From Candidatus Thorarchaeota archaeon (lineage in GTDB: Archaea; Asgardarchaeota; Thorarchaeia; Thorarchaeales; Thorarchaeaceae), in the NCBI GenBank assembly GCA_016933575.1, contig JAFGAR010000070.1:1-64000 (forward strand): a stretch of DNA of 64,000 nt, written 5' to 3'. A program made the position numbers and the translations under genes. The notes below the pieces were generated by a model that was not told the DNA's origin, did not search any database, and worked only from the letters and a program-made list of their open reading frames with translations. Below, piece after piece: positions 24,510 through 33,038 of this stretch (the stretch's first letter is position 1; every line of letters begins with the position of its first letter).

Positions 24510-24893
24510 TTATAGGGTCTCTATCTGAGGTAATTCAATCTCAACAGAGTATTGCTTTCCACATTGACAATCCAAATTCACTGACCATCTTTTAGGCAAG
24601 GGAATATTGAATTCTTTGACTACTCCAGTAAGGCTGTTTTTAATAGCTGCTATCAGCTTAACATATGTCGATGCTAAGGTTGTCATCTCTTGAGGAAAAT
24701 CAAGGTCCGATAGAAAATATTTGAATGCACTATTGCAATGCGGACAAGCAGTAAGAAGGAGATTGGTCACATCTCCACAGTTAGTACAGGTTATTTCATC
24801 TCTACTCATTTTTGGTGCATTTGGAATATTCAGAATCAGATCATTTTGGTGCCCACATACATAGCAAAAGTAACGCAATGGCAATTCTGGCAT
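24510..24893 (-). CDS. Multi-zinc-ribbon protein
   Basis: A 127-residue protein with at least three Cys pairs: F-C-Y-V-C-G-H near residue 10, T-C-T-N-C-G-D and A-C-P-H-C-N-S around 36-52, and C-Q-C-G near 110. These form two to three zinc ribbons linked by a helical stretch. Likely nucleic-acid or protein binding; no family recognised. Confidence 0.65.
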   Translation of the reverse strand: MPELPLRYFCYVCGHQNDLILNIPNAPKMSRDEITCTNCGDVTNLLLTACPHCNSAFKYFLSDLDFPQEMTTLASTYVKLIAAIKNSLTGVVKEFNIPLPKRWSVNLDCQCGKQYSVEIELPQIETL

Positions 24894-24970
24894 TCTCTAT
24901 TACTCCTTATTTAATCTGAGTATGAGAATAGTCCACACACTGCTAAAAGTCTAGCTGGAATGTGTATTAC

Positions 24971-25216
24971 CTATTTCGCAAGGGTGATTTTCTTTGCGTT
25001 CATGACCTTTTCTGTGCCTATAGACTCCAGTTCGATAGTGACCTTTTCACCGAGATCTAGGGTATCATATTTGGTAAATGCAGTTACTTTGATTTTGAGA
25101 TGTTCTTTCTCATCTGTTTCGATTCCCAAGTAACCATATCGCATTTTGCCCATTTCGCTAATATTTGATGATATAATTGTTCCCTGAATTTCCAAAGACA
25201 AAGGATATTTCACCAA
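24971..25216 (-). CDS. Small barrel-like protein, copy B of a tandem pair
   Basis: An 81-residue strand-rich protein: I-Q-G-T-I-I-S-S, G-Y-L-G-I-E-T, H-L-K-I-K-V-T-A-F, Y-D-T-L-D-L-G-E-K-V-T-I-E-L and A-K-K-I-T-L. This order suggests an OB-fold-like five-stranded barrel. It is a clear paralogue of the next gene upstream (shared G-Y-L-G-I-E, H-L-x-I-K, T-L-x-x-G-E-x-V, A-K/R-K-I). Its function is unknown; nucleic-acid binding is possible for such barrels. Confidence 0.65.
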   Translation of the reverse strand: MVKYPLSLEIQGTIISSNISEMGKMRYGYLGIETDEKEHLKIKVTAFTKYDTLDLGEKVTIELESIGTEKVMNAKKITLAK

Positions 25217-25310
25217 TTTCGGGTCCGTTTTTTTTCCCGTATAACCTATTCTATTCAGTAGCTTTTATTCAAACGAAAGGTTATGCTAATCTTTTTAGAG
25301 AAAATGTTTC

Positions 25311-25589
25311 TCATGAGCTTGCGCTGACAACGTTTTCTGAATGTGAAATCAAGTCCGAGTTTGATTTTAGACTGATTTTCCTCGCAACAATGATATTTGT
25401 TGTTCCCAGCTTTGACGCTTCAATTATCACATGTTCTCCGATCTCAAGAGTTTCATACCAGCTATAGGAATCAATCTTGATTGCTAAATGATTGCCTTGA
25501 GTATCTTCAATTCCCAGGTATCCATATAGAATTCCATCTTTTCCAAATTCACCTAACTGGCTTGAAATGATCTTTCCTTCAATGATCAT
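25311..25589 (-). CDS. Small barrel-like protein, copy A of a tandem pair
   Basis: A 92-residue paralogue of the downstream neighbour with the same strand pattern (I-I-E-G-K-I-I-S-S, Y-G-Y-L-G-I-E, H-L-A-I-K-I-D, Y-E-T-L-E-I-G-E-H-V-I-I-E, A-R-K-I-S-L). It carries an extra 15-residue Ser-rich tail that may be disordered. Both genes run in the same direction with a 94-base gap. The pair probably arose by local duplication; function unknown. Confidence 0.65.
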   Translation of the reverse strand: MIIEGKIISSQLGEFGKDGILYGYLGIEDTQGNHLAIKIDSYSWYETLEIGEHVIIEASKLGTTNIIVARKISLKSNSDLISHSENVVSASS

Positions 25590-25649
25590 ATTGTTATTCC
25601 CTTCTGCAATTAACTATAATGAATATACATATAAGGTCTGGGATAGTGG

Positions 25650-26195
25650 TCATTCTTCTTCCAAGACTCGAAGATATTTAGGGTATGCCTTGGCATTCTC
25701 AACATACGAATCAACATAGACATCAATAGCCTTCCTGGCTTGATCGTCAGGTCTGATATCTCTCATATACTTCGCTGGAATTCCTGCGTAGACTTTGAAT
25801 GGTTCAGTCATCGTCTTATCGTGAAGAAGTGCTGAGTTTCCGATAAGAACCCCTTTAGCTACTCTACTACCAAGCATTAGGACTGCTCCCATACCAATTG
25901 CAGCACCATCATCTATTGACTCTGCATGAATTGTCGCATTATGTCCAATATTGACCCGCCTGCCAATCCTAGTAGTAAATCGAGGGTCTGAGTGAATGAC
26001 AGAACCATCTTGGATGTTGGTTTCATCTCCAATAATTATTGATCCCCTATCTCCTCGAATTGAGACCATAGGCGCCACAAATACTCGTTCGCCAATGGTG
26101 ACATCTCCGATTATAGATGCTTGGGGATGCACATACGCTGTGGATGCAATCTTGGGTGTTTTGTCTTTGAATGCATAGATTGTCATGTTATTCAA
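25650..26195 (-). CDS. Gamma-carbonic anhydrase / hexapeptide-repeat protein
   Basis: A 181-residue left-handed beta-helix protein. Successive hexapeptide turns are visible from about residue 22 (A-Y-V-H-P-Q-A-S-I-I-G-D-V-T-I-G) to residue 125. The likely metal-site histidines are in S-V-I-H-S-D-P and N-I-G-H-N-A-T-I-H. A C-terminal helix follows, as in the YrdA/CaiE/Cam group. Family members act as trimers, with zinc or iron between subunits; some hydrate CO2 and others are inactive. Its start codon overlaps the stop of the upstream methyltransferase (ATGA), so the two are translationally coupled. Confidence 0.88.
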   Translation of the reverse strand: MNNMTIYAFKDKTPKIASTAYVHPQASIIGDVTIGERVFVAPMVSIRGDRGSIIIGDETNIQDGSVIHSDPRFTTRIGRRVNIGHNATIHAESIDDGAAIGMGAVLMLGSRVAKGVLIGNSALLHDKTMTEPFKVYAGIPAKYMRDIRPDDQARKAIDVYVDSYVENAKAYPKYLRVLEEE

Positions 26196-26911
26196 CTCTT
26201 CACAAGGAGTCCAACATAAGGACCGCCCCTTTGATATTTTCTATCTAATCTCCAACCTGATCTTTCAGCAAGCACGCTCATTTCATTCGGACTTGCCAAT
26301 CGTAATTCTACCCAATCATCGATAAATCCCTTATACTTCACCCTCAATCGAATGAGTCCCTTTGGCTTGTTTCTTGATACGTTCAATTCATGATATCTTA
26401 GATGTCCCGTATCATCGGTTTTCTCGACTTCAGCGCTACCTGCAAGAATGATTCCATCTGGAGTAGTAATCCGGTGAAGTTCTTGAAGCATGGATATTAT
26501 CTTCTCGTCATCCCCCAATAGACCAAAATTATTCCCAAACATGATCACTGTGTCAAATGTTGACTCTGGAAAATTTAACCCCGCTACAGACATGATATGC
26601 GCATCCCTCAATCCCCGCATCTTACAGGCTTCAACTGCCCCTGGAGCCATGTCAATTCCAACCACCCTATGTCCAAGATTTTGTAGATAGATTGCAACTC
26701 TACCAGCTCCACAACCAATATCAAGGACATTCCCCTTTGCATGTTGTATTGCAAGACGTTCGAGTTCATTCCATTCCAATATGGGCCTTACATAATCAAG
26801 AGTAGACAGTGTTTCAAGCCTTCCATCATCTCTCTCGATATAATATTCTCCAGAGATGCCTAATGCAGCATCTCTCATTATCTCACTCCAAGCATCAGAC
26901 ATACAAGCCAA
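26192..26911 (-). CDS. Class I SAM-dependent methyltransferase
   Basis: A 239-residue Rossmann-fold methyltransferase. Motif I is V-L-D-I-G-C-G-A-G-R-V near residue 62, the acidic residue ending strand 2 is in V-V-G-I-D-M-A-P-G, and motif post-II includes D-T-V-I-M-F-G-N-N-F-G-L-L-G. The C-terminal strands (V-E-L-R-L-A-S-P-N-E-M) fit a small-molecule or protein methyltransferase. Substrate unknown. It is the first gene of a two-gene operon with the carbonic-anhydrase-like gene. Confidence 0.88.
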   Translation of the reverse strand: MACMSDAWSEIMRDAALGISGEYYIERDDGRLETLSTLDYVRPILEWNELERLAIQHAKGNVLDIGCGAGRVAIYLQNLGHRVVGIDMAPGAVEACKMRGLRDAHIMSVAGLNFPESTFDTVIMFGNNFGLLGDDEKIISMLQELHRITTPDGIILAGSAEVEKTDDTGHLRYHELNVSRNKPKGLIRLRVKYKGFIDDWVELRLASPNEMSVLAERSGWRLDRKYQRGGPYVGLLVKS

Positions 26912-27018
26912 GGAAATTCACTCACGGAAAAGGAATTCGGTCCCGTGATTGATTTATGCAGTAAGAGGTATTAAATCCAATTTTTCTTTCCAGGACTGAT
27001 GTTGAGGGAGTTCTTTTC

Positions 27019-27753
27019 ATGAGCACAAACGAAAAGGAAGAAATCGTTCCAAAGACAACTATCCGAGTCTATGGAGGTAAGAAGGAAACGGTCGGAGAGT
27101 CAGTAAACCAGACTCTTGGTCTCAGGGACGACCAATATTATAGCACTTGGATAAGTCTTGGAGTAATGAAACGATTCGCCTTTCTCTTCGAAGGTGGAGT
27201 CGAGAGTGCAGGAAGTATCGGTGGATTAGTTCTGATGTTCATCGTTCTGGTTATTACACTATTATTCTTTGCACTATGGCAGTTTGTTGTGTTCTTTCTT
27301 GTCATTGCAGTCTTGACTCTATTGAGTGGAGGTGCTGCTGCGAAATTTCTACGAGCGACCTACATTACTACACCACTCGATAACATTGATGTCGTAAAAA
27401 TTCAGGAATTTGTGAAAATTCAAGTCAGAGAAGGACATTTCGTTCGTGTTGATGAAGACCCTCGAATCGAAGGTAAGGATGACACGATTCATCGAATTTC
27501 TCAAGCTACTAAGATCTTCAAAAATGGTATACAGTTCTCACTTGTGGTGGCAACAATCTTTCTAATCGTTCAGGTACTATACTGGTTCATGAACCATCAT
27601 TGGATAACTGGAAGTCACCCAATCACTGGCGAATCCGAAATTCTAATATTGGTTGCATTTGGCATATTCTTCCTAGCGGGTGTTCTAGCAATGGATCTTG
27701 GTGTCCTGTTGAGAAGGAGAATAGCAAACAGTCTTCAAAGGCCTCTTGAGTGA
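27019..27753 (+). CDS. Four-helix membrane protein, unknown
   Basis: A 244-residue protein with a charged N-terminus of about 60 residues, a helical hairpin at about 67-110, a soluble segment of about 60 residues (T-P-L-D-N-I-D-V-V-K-I-Q-E-F-V-K-I-Q-V-R-E), and a second hairpin at about 172-232, ending in a basic tail L-L-R-R-R-I-A-N. No family recognised. It stands alone and converges on the synthase gene. Confidence 0.65.
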   Translation: MSTNEKEEIVPKTTIRVYGGKKETVGESVNQTLGLRDDQYYSTWISLGVMKRFAFLFEGGVESAGSIGGLVLMFIVLVITLLFFALWQFVVFFLVIAVLTLLSGGAAAKFLRATYITTPLDNIDVVKIQEFVKIQVREGHFVRVDEDPRIEGKDDTIHRISQATKIFKNGIQFSLVVATIFLIVQVLYWFMNHHWITGSHPITGESEILILVAFGIFFLAGVLAMDLGVLLRRRIANSLQRPLE

Positions 27754-27756
27754 TTT

Positions 27757-29022
27757 CTAGATCACGTCAAACACGATTTCCCAAAACTCACGTTCAGAGA
27801 CCCCAGTTCTTAGGCTTCGCAGCTCACTCTTGATCTTCTCAAAAGCCATATCTGAATGGAGTTTCTTTTTGTCCTCATGTGTAATCTTCACTCTGTCAGT
27901 AATCTCACGGGCTTGTTCTGGACTAGCTTTAATGCCCCCCATTTTTAGCAGATACTCAACAAAATGCCTGCCTACAAATTTTCCAAGATGGAATTCTCGT
28001 GTCCTTCCAACTCTCATGGGGCTAATAGGTTCATAGGTCATTGAATGGGTCAATTGCCCATGGGAATGTATACCACTAGAATGTGTGAATGCGTTATCCC
28101 CACTGATTGACTTATGAAGCGGAAGTGGAATGACGAAGTTCTTTTCTACTAGACCCGATAGTCTATACAATTTCTCTGTCTTAACACCTGTATCAATTCC
28201 ATAGAGTTCCTCTAGAGCCATCACTACTTCCTCAAAGGCTGCATTTCCAGCTCTCTCCCCATATGCATTGACACAGACCTGTGGATATGTAGCTCCTTCT
28301 TCTATTGCAGTCAGTGTATTTGCTGTAGCGAGACCGAAATCATCATGACAATGGACTGCAATTGGGACTCTGTATTTTTGTTCATTCCAAAGTCGTGATT
28401 TCACTTCCCGCATTATATGTCGCATTACCTCCGGACGTACAAATCCTACAGTGTCTGCTACACAGATTTTATCCGCTCCCGCATCGATAGCTGTTCTGTA
28501 TGCCTCACAGAGGAAATCCATATTGCTTCTTGTAGAGTCCTCAGCAATGTAATCAACAATCAATCCATGCTCCCTACCGTGCTCCACACACTCAGTCAAT
28601 CGTTCTAAGACCTGTTCTCTGGTCATTCGTAGCTGATACTTTAATCTAAAGTCAGAAGTAGCAATGAATATTGGCACCTCATCGACATCTGCTTCTATAC
28701 AAGCATCGATGTCTTCGATAACTGCACGAGCAGGGGCTGCGACCTTAGCGTTTGAGAGTCCCTCTTTGGCAATTGCCGCGACTGCATTTTTCTCGGCTTC
28801 ACTCACAGCAGGGAATCCGACAGCAACAATTGCTGTCCCAACTTCATCGAGCATTTTAGCTATCTCGATCTTCTCATCGATTGTCAGAGCCACCCCTGGG
28901 GTCTGTTCTCCATCTCTCAAAGTTTCATCCCAGATGAACACCTTCCTAGGTAAGTATTCAGGTTTAGTACTAGGTACCTTGTTGTAGTTGACTGCAAGTC
29001 CTGCTTTCTCGAGAGTTTCCAT
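27757..29022 (-). CDS. Homocitrate/isopropylmalate synthase family enzyme
   Basis: A 421-residue member of the acetyl-CoA-dependent Claisen condensing family. The catalytic barrel starts D-E-T-L-R-D-G-E-Q-T-P-G-V at residue 32, with the metal motif H-C-H-D-D-F-G near residue 225 and the loop V-N-A-Y-G-E-R-A-G-N-A. The final domain (about 320-421) matches the accessory helical subdomains, and there is no C-terminal leucine-feedback domain as in full LeuA (about 510 residues). HDDFG rather than HNDFG is more typical of homocitrate synthase (NifV/AksA) than of LeuA, so homocitrate or related 2-oxoacid elongation is favoured. Isopropylmalate or citramalate synthesis cannot be excluded. Confidence 0.88.
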   Translation of the reverse strand: METLEKAGLAVNYNKVPSTKPEYLPRKVFIWDETLRDGEQTPGVALTIDEKIEIAKMLDEVGTAIVAVGFPAVSEAEKNAVAAIAKEGLSNAKVAAPARAVIEDIDACIEADVDEVPIFIATSDFRLKYQLRMTREQVLERLTECVEHGREHGLIVDYIAEDSTRSNMDFLCEAYRTAIDAGADKICVADTVGFVRPEVMRHIMREVKSRLWNEQKYRVPIAVHCHDDFGLATANTLTAIEEGATYPQVCVNAYGERAGNAAFEEVVMALEELYGIDTGVKTEKLYRLSGLVEKNFVIPLPLHKSISGDNAFTHSSGIHSHGQLTHSMTYEPISPMRVGRTREFHLGKFVGRHFVEYLLKMGGIKASPEQAREITDRVKITHEDKKKLHSDMAFEKIKSELRSLRTGVSEREFWEIVFDVI

Positions 29023-29066
29023 AGGTCTCAGCCCTGCTTTTCTGCGTATTCAAGCACATCATACAA

Positions 29067-29615
29067 TCATTCGAAGAGATAATGACCATGCTTTGCGATA
29101 TCTTCTACGCTCTTTTCAAGCATAACTATTTGGTTATTGTACTCTTCTTTGGTTATTTTGCCACTTTCAAGTGCTTTCTTTGCCTTTGATTTCTTGTACT
29201 CAATCTTTGCAGACTCGATATGCAATAGTCTTAGAGATGTATCAAAGACTGGTTTAGTGCCTGTTTTTTCACCAATTCCTTCCAACAGAGGCATCCAACA
29301 TATCTCTTCCACATGGAAAGAAAACTCTAATCCACGTTCAAGGATTCTATTCCAAATGGGACATCTCTTGATATAGAGCTCTTTGTCCTTTACTTCAATA
29401 TCCAAACCAATAGCTCGAAGGACTGATCCTGCAATCTCTGCCGCTTTTTCTGGACCTTTGCCATCGAATGTTTCCGCAGCCTCGCTACCCATTTGTTTGA
29501 ATCCACCACTATACCCCTCATACATGGAGAGTGGTCCTGTATTGTTTCGGAGTCCCCACCAGAGTCCATCGATGAATGATACGAATCCTTTCTGAAGAAT
29601 CTCCAGATCGCTCAT
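29067..29615 (-). CDS. Unknown protein with a SHOCT-like tail
   Basis: A 182-residue soluble protein. The N-terminal domain (about 1-125) has W-W-G-L-R-N-N-T-G-P and a C-P-I-W-N-R-I-L-E-R-G-L-E-F-S-F-H-V-E-E-I-C-W segment with two cysteines, recalling V4R-like ligand-binding domains; this is tentative. The end (about 145-172) has A-L-E-S-G-K-I-T-K-E-E-Y-N-N-Q, the pattern of a SHOCT-type short C-terminal helix pair. Its start overlaps the stop of the upstream nitroreductase by four bases, so the two are coupled and may work together. Confidence 0.65.
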   Translation of the reverse strand: MSDLEILQKGFVSFIDGLWWGLRNNTGPLSMYEGYSGGFKQMGSEAAETFDGKGPEKAAEIAGSVLRAIGLDIEVKDKELYIKRCPIWNRILERGLEFSFHVEEICWMPLLEGIGEKTGTKPVFDTSLRLLHIESAKIEYKKSKAKKALESGKITKEEYNNQIVMLEKSVEDIAKHGHYLFE

Positions 29616-30379
29616 TTCTTTTCCTCCTTAACGAATGGACTTCCCCATTTGTTGAGAAAAGCAATCTCCTCCGGCCCCTGTCTTGGTGGTCCAAGTGTCC
29701 GCTCATTTATGGCATAACCCAGGGTTAGACAGAGAATTGGAACCCAGTGTGGGAATGGAATGCTAAGCTTTTCTGAGATTGCACCAACATCATCAAAATG
29801 GTCCAGTTGAACTGATGAAACACAGCTTCCTATTCCTAATGATGCTGCAGCGAGAGCCATGTTTTCCATCATCATAGAACCTGCAATGACTGCGTGTCTC
29901 GGTCCAGACCAACCATAGACACCTCCAGTACCTCGAAGAGTTGCCTGTGAGTTTCCGACATGTGTTTGGTCCACTGCGAGTACAAGAAGCACTGGAGCTC
30001 CATTAGTTTCAGGTTTGCCCTTGATATACTCAAAACGTTGACCGGAAATGAGTATATCGATTGTACGTTCTAAACTTGCTTTTGACTCAATATAACTAAG
30101 TCTTCTCTCCAGCTCTTCTCTCGGTGTTGCACGACCAAAAAGGAGGACTGTTCTGTCAACTGCAATCTGTCCAATAAATTCCTGCAGTTTTTTGTCGCGA
30201 ACAACAATGATTCTCCATGGCTGTTGGTTCTCTGCACTAGGTGCAAAACCTCCTGCTTCAATAACCTTGTAGATCAATTCGTCAGGGACATCTCTGGACG
30301 TATCATAGTCACGTATTGCCCGTCGGTTCTTGATCACCTTGATGGCTTCGTTATCTTCCAAGGTGTTGTCTCCAGTCAA
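29612..30379 (-). CDS. Nitroreductase-family flavoprotein
   Basis: A 255-residue FMN-dependent nitroreductase-like protein: N-R-R-A-I-R-D-Y near residue 18, A-P-S-A-E-N-Q-Q-P-W-R-I near 51, then G-S-M-M-M-E-N-M-A-L-A-A-A-S-L-G-I-G-S-C near 167 and the final L-T-L-G-Y-A. These contact FMN and form the dimer. The physiological substrate is unknown. The start appears to be TTG at 30379, with GAGG about 12 bases upstream. It is the first gene of a coupled pair. Confidence 0.87.
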   Translation of the reverse strand: MTGDNTLEDNEAIKVIKNRRAIRDYDTSRDVPDELIYKVIEAGGFAPSAENQQPWRIIVVRDKKLQEFIGQIAVDRTVLLFGRATPREELERRLSYIESKASLERTIDILISGQRFEYIKGKPETNGAPVLLVLAVDQTHVGNSQATLRGTGGVYGWSGPRHAVIAGSMMMENMALAAASLGIGSCVSSVQLDHFDDVGAISEKLSIPFPHWVPILCLTLGYAINERTLGPPRQGPEEIAFLNKWGSPFVKEEKK

Positions 30380-30450
30380 TGATGTTTTGGCCTCAACATC
30401 TCCCGCTTAAGTAAGTAACTCATTGGGAGAAAAAGAATAAAACAGAAAGT

Positions 30451-30484
30451 GAATAGCTGCGTTTCTTCGGGAACACAGCTATTC
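30451..30484 (-). terminator. Strong hairpin after the acyl-CoA dehydrogenase gene
   Basis: A 9-bp perfect stem (30451-30459 with 30476-30484) is extended after one mismatch by a 5-bp inner stem (one G-U pair) closed by a four-base loop. It begins 18 bases past the stop, and on the minus strand it is followed by T-rich sequence. This is the best-formed terminator in the window. Confidence 0.65.
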
Positions 30485-30501
30485 GAACTTTTAAAGTGTC
30501 A

Positions 30502-31704
30502 TTACATTACCGGAGCGTCGCGACCATCATACTTCACATGAAATCCTGTGTCAAGATTTGCGCTCTCACGAAGGATGTTTGAACTTGCAACAAGTCGTTG
30601 AATCTGGTTTGTGCCTTCATAGATCTGTAGTAGTTTTGCATCTCTCATTAGCTTCTCTACAGGATACTCACTAAGATAGCCATATCCACCCATGATCTGT
30701 ACTGCATCTGTGGCATTCTGCATTGCTGCATCGGAAGCAAAGAATTTGGCAAATGCAGAATCCTTGGAATTGCGTATTCCTTGATCAGCAAGCCAAGCAG
30801 CAAACCTCGTTAGTTGCCTTGCAGCAGCAGCTCTAGCACCCATGTCGGCAAGCATGAAACTTATTCCTTGGAAGTTACCTATTGGTTGCCCAAATTGATG
30901 TCGGATGTTAGCAAATTTTGCAGCCTCGTCAACTGCTCTTTGAGCGACGCCAGTGGCAATTGCGGCTATTCCTGCTCTTGTCTTATCAAGGGTGGTCATT
31001 GCAATCTTGAATCCGTCGCCTTCCTTTCCGACCAGGCAGTCCTTTGGAACTCGTGCATCCTCAAAGATGACTTCACTCTGGACTGAGTTCTTCTGTCCCA
31101 TCTTGCTCTCAATGACACCAATCTTGACTGCTTTGCTCTTAGGAACCATGAATACAGAAAGCCCCTTGGTCTTCAGCTCTGGTTGCGTTGAAGCAAAGAC
31201 GGTGAAGAGCGATGCTTGAGGTGCATTTGTAATAAAGCACTTGATACCGTTGATGATGTATTCATCACCATCACGCTCGGCTCTGGTTGCGACAGCACCA
31301 GCATCTGAACCAGCTCCACGTTCTGTAAGACAGAAAGCTCCAAACTTAGGCTCTTTTCCTGTAATCAATGGCTCTACATAGGTCTGCAGTTGTTCAATAG
31401 TAGCTCCAATCACAAGTGGTGCAAATGCTAAATTGTTGCACATGATTGAAGTTGCTATCCCTGCACAACCATAACCAGTAGCTTCAGAAACAAAGGTCTC
31501 TGCTAGTAAGGATAATCCTGGTCCACCTGCCTCAGTGGGTATGTGCAGGTTCATTAGACCTGCTTCAAAGGCTTTGTGAACAATTTCTTTTGGAAATTCA
31601 TCCCGTTTCTCTAGTTCTTGGGCTCGTGGGGTAATGTTCTCTCGAGTGAAAGTTTTGGCTCTCTCGAAGAGTTTTTCCTCTTTTTCAGATAGTGCGAAGT
31701 CCAT
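30502..31704 (-). CDS. Acyl-CoA dehydrogenase
   Basis: A 400-residue FAD enzyme that makes the alpha-beta double bond of an acyl-CoA. The N-terminal helical domain starts M-D-F-A-L-S-E-K-E-E-K-L-F. The middle has C-L-T-E-R-G-A-G-S-D-A-G and Y-I-I-N-G-I-K-C-F-I-T-N-A. The C-terminal domain holds Q-I-M-G-G-Y-G-Y and the catalytic glutamate (Glu363) in I-Y-E-G-T-N-Q-I-Q-R. The frame stays open to 31788, but those 28 codons do not fit the family, so the ATG at 31704 is chosen. It is divergent from the thiolase, suggesting shared control of acyl-CoA degradation. Confidence 0.94.
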   Translation of the reverse strand: MDFALSEKEEKLFERAKTFTRENITPRAQELEKRDEFPKEIVHKAFEAGLMNLHIPTEAGGPGLSLLAETFVSEATGYGCAGIATSIMCNNLAFAPLVIGATIEQLQTYVEPLITGKEPKFGAFCLTERGAGSDAGAVATRAERDGDEYIINGIKCFITNAPQASLFTVFASTQPELKTKGLSVFMVPKSKAVKIGVIESKMGQKNSVQSEVIFEDARVPKDCLVGKEGDGFKIAMTTLDKTRAGIAAIATGVAQRAVDEAAKFANIRHQFGQPIGNFQGISFMLADMGARAAAARQLTRFAAWLADQGIRNSKDSAFAKFFASDAAMQNATDAVQIMGGYGYLSEYPVEKLMRDAKLLQIYEGTNQIQRLVASSNILRESANLDTGFHVKYDGRDAPVM

Positions 31705-31865
31705 CGTCAATCCCGAGTGGTCGTCATTTACCGGCTTATTATCTCTTCGGAGTAAACAATTAACTCCAAAGAACACCTTTGCACACACTAAAGTGCCTAA
31801 TCCATCACTATTTTTATAGTCGTATTATTGCTGTTCCTCATCTTAGAACGAGGTGGTAACACTAC
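31705..31865. promoter_or_regulatory. Divergent promoter region for acyl-CoA dehydrogenase and thiolase
   Basis: A 161-base region between two divergent acyl-CoA genes. For the thiolase direction a TATA-like TTTTTATA lies at 31811-31818 and AGGTGG at 31851-31856, 9 bases before the TTG start. It is the natural place for a shared regulator of the two genes; no clear palindromic operator was found. Confidence 0.45.
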
Positions 31866-33038
31866 TTGCCCCTAAATAATACTAACATAGTAAGTGCTGC
31901 ACAAACAAAATTCGGAGCCTTAGAGGGCGTGAGTCTGAGAGAGATGTTCTCAGAGGCTGTTGATAAGGCTACGGTTGGTTCAGGTATTCCTAAGAAGGAC
32001 ATTCAAGCTGCATTCATTGGAACCTTCATTCCTGAGATGCTTGTCCATCAAGGTCATTCTGCTCCACTACTGCTTGATTTTGCTGGAATGAAAGGTCTAC
32101 CAGCAACGAGACACGAAGATGCATGTGCGTCTGGAGCTACAGCTCTTCGGGCGGCAGTAATGGCAATCGAATCTGGAATGTATAATACAGTTCTTGTGGC
32201 TGGTGTTGAAAAGATGACTTCTGTTTCAACAAATAAGGCTACAGAAGCACTAGCTGCCGCCGCTGATGACCAATTCGAATCAGGTATTGGTCTCACATTT
32301 CCTGGCGTCTTTGGCATTGCTGCTGTGGCTCACATGCAAAAATACGGAACGACGGAAGAGGATATGGCTCTAGTTGCTGTCAAAGCCCACAAGAATGCTT
32401 CAACCAATCCATATGCTCAATTCCAGAAAGAGATATCCTTGGAAAAGGCGATGACACCCAGATACATTGCATGGCCATTGAAGCTATTTGACTGTTCACC
32501 AATATCTGATGGTGCAGCTGCATTAGTGCTAACATCAAATGAGAAGGCAAAGCAGTATACTGACCTCCCGGTGAAGATTATTGGGTCTGGTCAAGCCTCA
32601 GCATCAATGAATCTATGCAATAGAGCAGATCTCACATCCTTCAGTTCTTCGGTAGATGCAAGTAGACAGGCATACAAGATGGCTGGTCTCCAAGCGAAAG
32701 ACATGGACTTTGCAGTTGTCCATGACTGCTTCACAATTGCTGAGATTATTGCTAGTGAGGATATTGGATTCTTCAAGCCTGGTGAAGCTACAAAGGCCGT
32801 TCGGGATGGTGTGACTGCCTTAGATGGCGATAGACCAATCAATCCTATGGGTGGTCTAAAGGCAGTGGGACATCCTGTTGGAGCTACCGGAGTCAAACAG
32901 GCTGTGGTTGTGTATCGCGAGCTGATTGGCGATGCTGGACCTAATCAAGTATCAAATCATGATACAGCAATCGTGCATAATTTCGGGGGAACTGGTGCAA
33001 CATGTGTTGTCAACATCATGAGGAGGGCTGACGCATGA
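31866..33038 (+). CDS. Archaeal thiolase (acetyl-CoA acetyltransferase / SCP2-type)
   Basis: A 390-residue thiolase-fold protein. The nucleophile is Cys87 in H-E-D-A-C-A-S-G. The catalytic histidine is His336 in A-V-G-H-P-V-G-A-T-G. The final motif is H-N-F-G-G-T-G-A-T-C (Cys380), as in SCP2-type and archaeal thiolases. It joins or cleaves acyl-CoAs. The start is TTG with AGGTGG upstream. The stop overlaps the DUF35 gene (ATGA). In other archaea thiolase and DUF35 form a complex with HMG-CoA synthase, which is not in this window. Here the divergent acyl-CoA dehydrogenase points to beta-oxidation-like use. Confidence 0.92.
   Translation: MPLNNTNIVSAAQTKFGALEGVSLREMFSEAVDKATVGSGIPKKDIQAAFIGTFIPEMLVHQGHSAPLLLDFAGMKGLPATRHEDACASGATALRAAVMAIESGMYNTVLVAGVEKMTSVSTNKATEALAAAADDQFESGIGLTFPGVFGIAAVAHMQKYGTTEEDMALVAVKAHKNASTNPYAQFQKEISLEKAMTPRYIAWPLKLFDCSPISDGAAALVLTSNEKAKQYTDLPVKIIGSGQASASMNLCNRADLTSFSSSVDASRQAYKMAGLQAKDMDFAVVHDCFTIAEIIASEDIGFFKPGEATKAVRDGVTALDGDRPINPMGGLKAVGHPVGATGVKQAVVVYRELIGDAGPNQVSNHDTAIVHNFGGTGATCVVNIMRRADA

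Noticed and set aside
28664-28987. A 107-residue plus-strand frame inside the homocitrate/isopropylmalate synthase gene
   Set aside because: It is Ala/Ser-rich antisense of a well-conserved enzyme, with no independent support.
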